64,000 nucleotides of DNA from Lamellibrachia satsuma. Lineage: Eukaryota > Annelida > Polychaeta > Sabellida > Siboglinidae. The stretch is taken from the NCBI GenBank assembly GCA_033239005.1, contig BSQZ01000078.1, forward strand, positions 1,342,542-1,406,541. The letters run 5' to 3'. The position numbers and the translations under genes were made by a program. Shown one piece after another: positions 56,166 through 64,000 of this stretch. Under the pieces are notes generated by a model. It was not told where the DNA came from. It made no database searches and saw nothing but the letters and a program-made list of their open reading frames with translations. Numbering within the stretch: the stretch's first letter is position 1; every line of letters starts with the position of its first letter.

Positions 56166-58490
56166 TAAAGCGAACGTTTATAATGAATAACTTTGACTAA
56201 CTTCATACGAAGTGATGTAGACTGATGGCGCTTACGTAATCATATGATAATTCGTTGTTAATGCTGACCTTACATGGGGTGTTTCGACGGTCAGGTATGA
56301 CGCCATCGTGCGGTTTACTAACTTACCGGTGACGACACTCGATTCACACATCAATATATTACTGTTGTTGTCCTTTCAACGGTAACAAGTGTGTGTTTGT
56401 TGGATTCAAACTCAACATGCAATATTTCCTATATGATCTTGTCACGGCAAACAGACCAAGGAAAATGACACACCAATGAAAGATCACTTCACTGCAGCCA
56501 CACAAAAACAGATGTCACTGTAATAACACGTATGGTTGAATGTATGGGCTACCTTATTAAAAAACCTATACTATAACATACCTATGTTATGCAATCCAAA
56601 CTACTCGATGCAACGTCACAGACATAACCCGACGTCGACATTGACATTATTCATTATCTCGGCGACAGACCGAACCATGCTTTGTTAAAGTAGCACACTT
56701 GACCATGACAATTATACGTCACGCTAACCTCTTCATGTTTGTCTTGTTGACTTAGTAGCTCGTTCAGTTTGTGTGACTGTAACTAACTCCAACAGTTGCA
56801 GCGTGGTATCTTATACACTCACCTGACATACATGACGGAACAATGTGGAAGTAGCTCGCGTTTGATTGGAGAATACGTTATTCGTATGTGGCATCAGTTA
56901 AACGTATGTGTACACTATGTAAAGTGTCGTGCATCTACAATCACATTGGCGTAATCGAATTGATTGTGATGTTATGTTTTGCGACTAATACAGCCGATAA
57001 ACGTCATCATTCCTAGCTTGCAAATGTGGAATAAAAAATATAAAAATTAATTCAGTGTTGGTGAAGACCAATACTCCGGTCTTCTTACAACCCACAACGT
57101 ACGCTGCAGAATTGGGCCACAGAAGGGGTCATCCGCCAAGAAGCTCTTGTCGATCGTGAGGCGGTGGAATAGGCAGGATGAATGAGCTGTGAGAAAGTCA
57201 TCCAGTGACTAGAGGTGTTGATGTTCTGCAGTTGTCCATCCAGTCACTTCGGGGATCGTGGTTGTTTTTGTGAGAGTTTTTTGAGCTGCCATCTTGCAGA
57301 TTACTCTAACTCTATCCCTAGCCCTCACTCTAACTGACCATGATGCGCTACCTCACATACTATTTGTTTCAGGCCTATAACTTTGTATGGCTTAGAGCTT
57401 CAGCAAACTACACGGAATGAACGTTGGGCAAATTGACATTTCAAAACAGATTTCGTTTAACATATATTGTGACATTTAGAGCATTTGTGAACACATCCAC
57501 TACTTAATTGCATACAGACGAAGTGATACCTGACCTGAACAAAATATTAATTTATCATCAATTAATAGAACCCATTTTTAATAACGCAAAGATATATCAT
57601 CAAGATTCATTCCATTGATAACTAATTATTATCGTAAAGGCGTTTAATTAAATCGAATGCCCTTAATTTAATTTAACTGTATTTATTAGTTTAACTATTT
57701 ACTGTATACTTTTATTTGCATTGTCCTTAGTTTAATTTATTGATGTTTTTACATCCGGCCCGCTCATATAAAGACTTGAATACTAATGTTGCGAGTGACG
57801 TGATTTTCAGGAGTTTGGCTTGTTCATTTGATCTACGTCCATAACTCATTACATTATATTGTACATTCGTGTGTAAGTAAACTTAGTCAAGCAAACAACC
57901 CTGAAGATAAACAAATCGTAAAATAAAATACGCAAAACGCGGGAGATTGAGATTATGTTTGAAAAATTACCAAAATGCGGGAGATCTTTAGCTGTATCGG
58001 GATACTTGGAAGGTCGTTGTTACAATTAGTTATACTTATTATGTTAATCATAGAAAAGCGCCGTGGTCATAAACGGATTGCCATTTGTATTTACGGCGCA
58101 CTCGTCTTTCAAACATATATAACGAAAAAATAAATGTTCACTGAATTCACGATATTTGAAGAGTATAACCAGGTGCATTTCCCCGTCACATAAAGGGTGC
58201 GAGTGAAATACGAACTCACCCAAGTTTTACACGTTGAAGACAAGGAACAACTACGTAGGCAAACAAAATGCTGCGGCAGAAAGTCGAGCGAGCACGCTTG
58301 TAGTCAAGGAGGTGAATGTCAAAAGAAGCGTAGTCATTTCGCCACGTAGTGTCCCCAGAAGAGAAAAGGCTTTGGATTCCCGGACTATTTCTAAATAGGA
58401 TGAACAGATGGACTGCATAACTTTTCCAGAAGCTTAATTTGTGATGGAGATATCGCTATTGTGTTAGCGTGCATCGTGCATGCGCGTCAG
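56166..58490 (+). repeat. Composite repeat unit, copy VI (diverged N, M6, M3, M4)
   Basis: The part from 56,180 to 57,300 is a diverged N plus M6 segment (anchors CCTCTTCATGTTTG at 56,728 and GAATTGGGCCACA near 57,110). M3 (57,480-57,800) and M4 (57,800-58,478) follow. The unit breaks off at the M5 anchor: GCATCGTGCATGCGCG runs directly into unrelated sequence with no GT array. This is the right edge of the repeat cluster. Confidence 0.75.
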
Positions 58491-59370
58491 GTATTACGTT
58501 GCCCCTGACGAATCAAAACTGTTCTTCCGCAATTTCTGGGGAAGTGTAACACGACATCCGTCGACGAATGACATAAGATTCAAGCAGAGTTTCGCATTTT
58601 AGTGGGGACGTTATTTACAATTAGCACAGCTGCCTCGTTGTTTTAGTTTTTGTACATCCACCTTGATCTTGGCATACAGGGCCACAGTTTGGTTGTGTGG
58701 GTAGCTCTGCTCCGGTGGCGTTTATATTTTAGTTTATGAAGTAAACATTTTTCGAATCAGGACTCTGAGATCTTTTTCGGTTTCGTACACACTAGCTCAT
58801 TACTGTCTGTTTTGATGAAGTGGTAATATTTACAGGACATGTAAATAGCATTCTTAACAGGAGATGACCTAAAGGGCACGCGTCAGGGAACCAATGTCAT
58901 TATAAGAGCGACAACTAGACAAGGTATTTAGTGTGTGACATTTTACATACTCTTAATACGCTGAGCCCACACTATGGAATTTACCCACTTTGGTTTATCT
59001 ATATGGTATGCGTTTAGATGGGGATTGCTGGGATATATTTCAGTAGACGTTGTTTTCTCGCGTTGTTACGACATACGTTGTTCATAAAGAAATGACGTAG
59101 CGCACGTTGTTGGGCGAATTACGAAATCGCATAGGCGAATGCTTACAACTAAAAATATACGTTGTTCTCTAGACCTACCAGCAGACCATTGCGTGCTAAG
59201 GTTTGGTGACCAGTACGACTGGGTGGTAAGTTGGTAACCATAGAGCGACCACGCGTAGTTGAATTAAGGACGTTTAGACAAACACAGCGTCAAGACACTG
59301 TTACATGTTAAAGGATTATGACGAATTCACCAATGACGTAAACTGTCTCTGTAGAGTGAATGTATGTGTG
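58491..59370. other. Unique sequence outside the repeat cluster, no gene
   Basis: No match to the composite unit and no convincing ORF. Confidence 0.45.
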
Positions 59371-59457
59371 CGTGTGCGCATGTTTGGGGGCGTGTGCGCA
59401 TGTTGGGGGCGTGTGCGCATGTTTGGCGCGTGTGCGCATGTTGGGAGCGTGTGCGCG
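59371..59457 (+). repeat. 19-20 bp tandem repeat, about four and a half copies
   Basis: CGTGTGCGCATGTT(T)GGGGG starts at 59,371, 59,391, 59,410, 59,429 and 59,448, with the last copy partial. Confidence 0.9.
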
Positions 59458-60945
59458 GATCTTTCTTATTTTCGTCTCTGTGTGTATTTCGTATGTCGTT
59501 TAGCTAATGCGTATGTCAGTAAACATCAAGCGCTGTACAACTTAAGAGTATACACTGAATACATAATTAGTTGTTTTAATACTTGAAACAAAACAAGAAT
59601 GTGTTTCAATAGCGTTGTGATGATTCAGACATTTCGCCAGACATTACATGCCCCGTGGGACAACATTTCGCTTAATGTGTATGTCCTTTAACCGCGCGCA
59701 CGCACACATGACGTCATATAGAATGCCTGTTTGATGCCCAGTTAGTGTCGTGAAAAACATACAATACTGTATCGCAACGAACCCCGGGGATAGTTTAAAC
59801 GCATGGTTTGTTAAAACTATGAAACAAATTAATAACAAAAATCGATTCGGTCCTTCTATAAGCTATGCTGTGTTCTGCGCCATCCGTGCAACAAGAGAGG
59901 ACGGAGTAAACAAAACGATAGTAGAAAATATAAAACAAACACTCGTGCACGCCAATACATCGCAATGGAGCATACTATTTACCATTACTCTTTGTATCGA
60001 TATTGTCTATGATTCCTTACAAATGCAGGATGTGAAGATAGGAACATTGGATGTTTTATCAACATAGCTGTTTCTCCCAGGCATGAAGAAGAAATGTTGG
60101 TTAGTTGGTTGATTTCTTCAAAAAGGCTAACTCTGAAGCTGTCTCCCTTAGGCCTGTCATTACGCAGAATACAAAATATTCCCAAAGACTGACAACCAGA
60201 TTGGATGTCATCGTTTGTCAAAAGGAATAAGAGCATTATTGCGAACGCCCGAAGAATGCAGCATCTTTCGGGCGTGCAAACATTTTGTTAATCAGACGAA
60301 CGTTCCCAGCGCCTTTATCAAATTGGAACAGGTTTATGCCAAGGAAACTTTGACGCCAGCTTGCATCCGGAACGCTGATGAAATGGTGCGAAGCACAAAC
60401 AAGAGTATCGCATCAGCAGCTGAGTGTTGCAGCGAAACAACCTGGACACGGTGTCCACCGATGTCCGTGTTCCCGAGATAAGAATGAACTTCAAGGACAA
60501 CAATCGTCGCATCAGTTCAACAAGGTTGTGACTGACATTTCTGCTAAATCAGGGTTCTTGTAGTTCTGAAGTCCCCTGCATACTAATAGCATAGACCTAG
60601 TCAGTGCAAAAGTGCTATATCTGCTCTCCATGTATGTCTATGAGGCTCAGTTCACCGCAGCTATATCTACAAAGCAGTGGAATCACCTATCGCAACAATG
60701 TTGTATCTGACACTTACAGTTACAACGTTGATGAACCTGATGAGTCGTACATGATCCATCGCCACATCAAACGCCTATGGTTGGATGACGTCCGAGAACT
60801 TTCTGAAATTTGCTTAACATGTTGTTAAGCATATTCGGTGTTCTCGTGAAAAGACCGTAGGCCCATATCACAAGCTTTGAAGTTTAAACGATCATAACTT
60901 CCACCTATCAACAGACGTTCTCAATTTTGCAAACGGGATTGTAAA
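59458..60945. other. Possible coding remnants, unidentified
   Basis: Plus-strand frames at 59,750-60,067 (105 codons), 60,215-60,481 (88 codons), 60,378-60,563 and 60,604-60,828 have balanced amino-acid composition and lie close together. They are in different frames. None shows a motif or family that I recognise. They could be exons, a decayed element or chance. No splice model is supported. Confidence 0.25.
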
Positions 60946-61197
60946 TTGCCACCCTTGCTATCATTGTCACCCCTGCTATCATTGCCACCCCTGCTGTCAT
61001 TGCCACCCTTGCTGTCATTGCCACCCCTGCTGTCATTGCCGCCCTTTCTGTCATTGTCACCCTTGCTGTCATTGCCACCCTTGCTGCCATTGCCACCCCT
61101 GCTGCCATTGCCACCCTTGCTGTCATTTCCACCCTTGCTGTCATTGCCACCCCTGCTGTCATTGCCGTCATTGCCACCCTTGCTGTCATTGCCACCC
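60946..61197 (+). repeat. 18-bp minisatellite, about 14 copies
   Basis: The unit GCCACCCTTGCTGTCATT has CTTG/CCTG and CTG/CTA variants and one shortened copy near 61,165. Since 18 is a multiple of three, both strands stay open as a Pro-Leu-Ser or Met-Thr-Ala-Val hexapeptide repeat. It abuts the MITE at 61,200. Confidence 0.95.
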
Positions 61198-61199
61198 TA

Positions 61200-61417
61200 A
61201 ATCCCGTCATACACATACCAATTCTTCAGTTGGCGACTACTTTTTTCAGTTGGCAATTCAAATGTAGTCGATATGTGTATGTTCTCCATCAACAGTTGGC
61301 ACCACTTTTTATGGACATCTGGCATAAAAAAAACGGGTCGGCCGATGGATATTTTCCAACTATTTGTCGGCAGACAAATTGTTGGCGACTAAAAGTCAGA
61401 ATGTGTATGACGGGCTT
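61200..61417. mobile_element. MITE (218 bp), 17-bp TIRs, TA target duplication
   Basis: The left end AATCCCGTCATACACAT (61,200-61,216) is the inverse of the right end ATGTGTATGACGGGCTT (61,401-61,417), with one mismatch. TA dinucleotides flank both ends (61,198-61,199 and 61,418-61,419). It has no coding capacity. TA duplication and short TIRs fit a Tc1/mariner-type non-autonomous element. The superfamily is inference. Confidence 0.8.
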
Positions 61418-61419
61418 TA

Positions 61420-61929
61420 TACTTAGACCAGTTGCATCCACTGTTAAGTGGTTGGGCCCTTCAACAAGTTCGGGATGCGATGACGGCTGAATCTCAGACA
61501 TCAGAGAGAGTACAATGACCACCCGGACATCCCATGAATTGTAGGAAGCTATCACCATGGGACATTGCCACTGGAATGGAAAATGTTCCCTGACCACTGG
61601 TCATCTGATCGACCATATCCGGACACACCGAATGATGCAGTCCCGTTGATGTTCATCGCTTCTGTCGCCCATGCAGTGTCTGTCACACACGACGTGTCTC
61701 TTTCTGTCATCCACCAGTCCGTCGCATCAGGCGTCAACATTAGTGTCCATCCACATCGACAATTCTCACCTCTATTCCAGGAAGTCCTACTGCGTCTGCG
61801 TCCACTGGTGGCACTGCTACACCAGAACATGTGATGTCTATTTCAAGAAAGGGGATCGCGATCGAATACTAACTGATACTCCTGATCAAGACATGCAGAA
61901 CGGGGGGGGGGGCGGGGTATGAGTAATAT
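61420..61929. other. Overlapping open frames, unidentified
   Basis: Frames of about 90 codons are open on both strands (61,565-61,834 plus, 61,552-61,830 minus, 61,289-61,597 minus). I recognise none of them. A G-rich run lies at 61,902-61,917. Confidence 0.3.
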
Positions 61930-62301
61930 TTTTACTTATTTCACAGTCAGTTTACCTTTTTCTTCTCGTGACGTTTCGACTGCTAGCAGTAATCTTTTTC
62001 AGACGACTACCGCCAGATGGCGCCACGGTAATCATTCTACGCAGACGTCACTTGAGTGTGACCCCCCGTGGCCGCGCCCTGGGTGGCCCTTCAGGAGATC
62101 ATCGTAGATGTGTGAGAGTCGGTACCGGCCCTCATCTCGATTCATGCTCTCTTTGGTTTTCCTTATCCATGTCGCTTCTTTGATGCCTCTTGTTCTCCAG
62201 TCCGACTCTCTGTCTACAAATGTGGCCCCCTCCCAGTCTACTATGTGATTCTGTTGAGTCATGTGATCTGTGATCGCTGATTTATGCATCTCTTTTTCCA
62301 A
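61930..62301 (-). pseudogene. Penelope-like element, C-terminal fragment (minus strand)
   Basis: The minus-strand frame 62,301-62,032 contains KSAITDHMTQQNHIVDWEGA, then VDRESDWRTRGIKEATWIRK and MNRDEGRYRLSHIYDDLL. This matches the region downstream of the GIY-YIG core in Penelope-like retroelements, where the pattern is SAxxxH...H.IDWE...DRE....R.IKEA..I. The GIY-YIG core is missing. Sequence beyond the stop, to about 61,930, fits the element's 3' non-coding part. It faces away from the fragment at 62,369. Confidence 0.75.
61968..62003 (-). ncRNA. Possible decayed hammerhead ribozyme motif
   Basis: On the minus strand CTGAAAAAG is followed by ACTGC, TA and GCAGT, which can pair as a stem, and then CGAAACGTC. 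This order resembles a minimal hammerhead (CTGANGA, stem II, GAAA, stem III and a GTC cleavage triplet). Such motifs are known in Penelope-like elements. The CTGANGA core reads CTGAAAA, so activity is doubtful, and the flanking stems were not verified. Confidence 0.35.
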
Positions 62302-62368
62302 TGTTTTTCTGTTGCATCAGGTGTAGGGTCTGCTAGTCAATGCTGTCTCAGCGTCTTCTTTATGTTCT

Positions 62369-62808
62369 TTGATGCGGGTTCCTAGATACCATTTTGGAAA
62401 CTTTACTGGTGAAGAAGGAATCGGGAGAGGTGAAACTACTAATCTTCCGACAGAACACCCTACAGATCAATACCTAACCTTTTCGTCACACCATCCATTA
62501 CACCAGAAGATGGGGGTGATCCGTACGTTACTAGACAGATGCGAAACATTTGTGGCAGAAGAGAAAGAAAAACGGAAAGAAAGAGAACACATCAAGGAAG
62601 CTCTAACGAGATGCGGGTATCCACAATGGACCATATCAACAGTACATAGAAAGATGAAAACAAAGAAGGAAGATAACTTCAGGAAAAAGACAGTGGAAAA
62701 AGACAAGAGTAAAGGCACGGTGGTACTTCCATATGTCCAAGGATTATCCAAAACAACATCACGGATCATAAAGAAATACAATGTGAACACAGTAGTGCCC
62801 TGCACGGG
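62369..62808 (+). pseudogene. Penelope-like element, RT-to-endonuclease linker fragment (plus strand)
   Basis: The frame contains LTFSSHHPLHQKMGVIRTLL, a charged helix (EEKEKRKEREHIKEAL), CGYPQWTI, and then LPYVQGLSKTTSRIIKKYNV. This is the segment after the reverse transcriptase and before the GIY-YIG nuclease in Penelope-like elements (SHHP..K.GV..TL and PY..G.S..I.RI). It breaks off near 62,805 at the GGGCC-rich element. In protein order it directly precedes the minus-strand piece, so the two are an inverted, broken pair. Confidence 0.75.
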
Positions 62809-62967
62809 CCGGACTTTAGGTCCAAGCCCGGCTCAGCCCGCAGCCCGCTGGCCGGGCCTCTACAAAATTTCGCGGGCCGGGCCTAGGCCTACATATTGCG
62901 GGCCCGGTGCGGGCCTGAAAAAATATTAAACACATCGGGCTTGGGCCGGGCCTGGGTCTAGTGTGAG

Positions 62968-63002
62968 CGGGCCGGGCCGGGCCGGGCCGGGCCGGGCCGG
63001 GC
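62968..63002 (+). repeat. (GGGCC)n short tandem array
   Basis: About seven consecutive GGGCC copies, followed by TGGGTC. Part of the left end of the GGGCC-rich element. Confidence 0.9.
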
Positions 63003-63170
63003 CTGGGTCTAATAAAAATATTAATACAAAACCCAGATTTTTTATTTTAATATTAATAAAAACTGATTATAAATTGTATTTCCGGTTAATGAATGTTTAA
63101 TATTAAAATTATTTCTTTAATATTACATAGTTGCAAATTGAGACCTAGCATGGAATTATGAATGACACTA

Positions 63171-63313
<143 letters not shown>

Positions 63314-64000
63314 AATGTAGTTTAACCTATTTTCAACAATGGGACTTCCAATGGTATAATTTTAATAATGTGCATTATTTTAATAGAGACATTTCATATA
63401 ATAACAATGTATAGTATCGCATACACAGCACACACATTACACAGTGCATATTACTACTACATAGTACACACAGAATACAGATGTTACATATGCATATTTT
63501 TTGCATGAATGTAGCTTTTTGTATAGATTTAATGACCCCATAAGTTCACTTGGCTGGAAGTAGCCAGCCCCAAATGTTTACTTTAGACATATTTGCAGAG
63601 GCATCAAGCCATGATTAACCATCAATGTATCACCCTTTGACCCTACCAGTATACATTCTATCTTCCCTCCAAATCTTGCCTGTAGACAGCAGACTAGTAG
63701 ACATTATACAATGTTCATATATATATATATATATATATATTTATGTTACTTAATAAAACAATATGTATATAATAGAGTTTATTTGTGTTTCGTTTTTATT
63801 ATAAGATAATAGGTTTATCTTTTAAAAAATTAGCGGGCCGCGGGCTTACCCGTCTTGGGCCAGCGGGTATGGGCCGGCCGGGCCGGGCCTGGGTCAAACA
63901 TTAACGGTCAGGGTCGGGCCTGGGCCTAAATTCTAGTTTGCGAGCCCGACCCGGGCTTGATAATTTGTTGTGGGCCTGGGCCGGGCCTGGATTCTAACTG

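Noticed and set aside
60908..61216. A Met-Thr-Ala-Val or Pro-Leu-Ser repeat protein
   Set aside because: It is the translation of the 18-bp minisatellite on either strand.
61420..61850. An OTU-like protease domain
   Set aside because: A faint impression on the minus strand was not supported by any catalytic Cys/His motif.

Overview
The window is eukaryotic, non-genic and repeat-saturated DNA from a metazoan, most plausibly a marine invertebrate. A mollusc is my best guess, but only an inference. Reasons: APE-type and CR1-like LINEs, a tRNA-derived SINE with pol III boxes and a V-domain-like core, a Penelope-like element, and very dense dinucleotide arrays. I see no intact host protein gene, rRNA or functional tRNA gene. 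Coding-like stretches are transposable-element ORFs in various states of decay plus a few unassigned pieces.

The backbone is a large composite repeat unit. Its modules recur in the same orientation and mostly the same order at about 1-13.7 kb, 18.5-23.4 kb, 25.4-27.8 kb, 35.7 plus 39.5-43.9 kb, 45.1-55.4 kb and 56.2-58.5 kb. I call the modules M1 (with AC and GT arrays), M2, M3, M4, M5 (a GT array followed by a sub-repeat starting CAGGAGACACATTC), N and M6. M1 and M6 share diverged blocks, so the structure is nested, like a higher-order repeat. Local tandem duplications lie on top: 4.1-8.0 kb repeated at 8.0-13.7 kb, and 48.9-50.8 kb repeated at 50.8-52.4 kb. Comparing copies gives empty sites that delimit several insertions to the base.

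Insertions in or between units: a 270-bp LINE 3' end (10,860-11,129), a 317-bp SINE (13,285-13,601), a decayed RTE-like LINE (13.9-17.1 kb), a long imperfect hairpin (17.3-17.6 kb), a foldback-like element with inverted minisatellite ends (23,415-25,412), a broken minus-strand transposase-like gene (28.6-30.5 kb), CR1-like and other LINE fragments (32.6-34.9, 43.9-44.4, 55.8-56.2 kb), a nearly intact RTE-like LINE with an 11-bp target duplication (36,023-39,201), and SINE copies on the minus strand (12.1 and 54.1 kb).

The right end (58.5-64 kb) leaves the array. It holds unassigned sequence, an 18-bp minisatellite, a 218-bp MITE with 17-bp inverted ends and a TA duplication, two head-to-head Penelope-like fragments with a possible decayed hammerhead motif, and a GGGCC-rich, AT-cored element cut off by the window end.

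Nothing here forms an operon or pathway. The genes interact only as mobile elements that insert into, and are copied along with, the large repeat.
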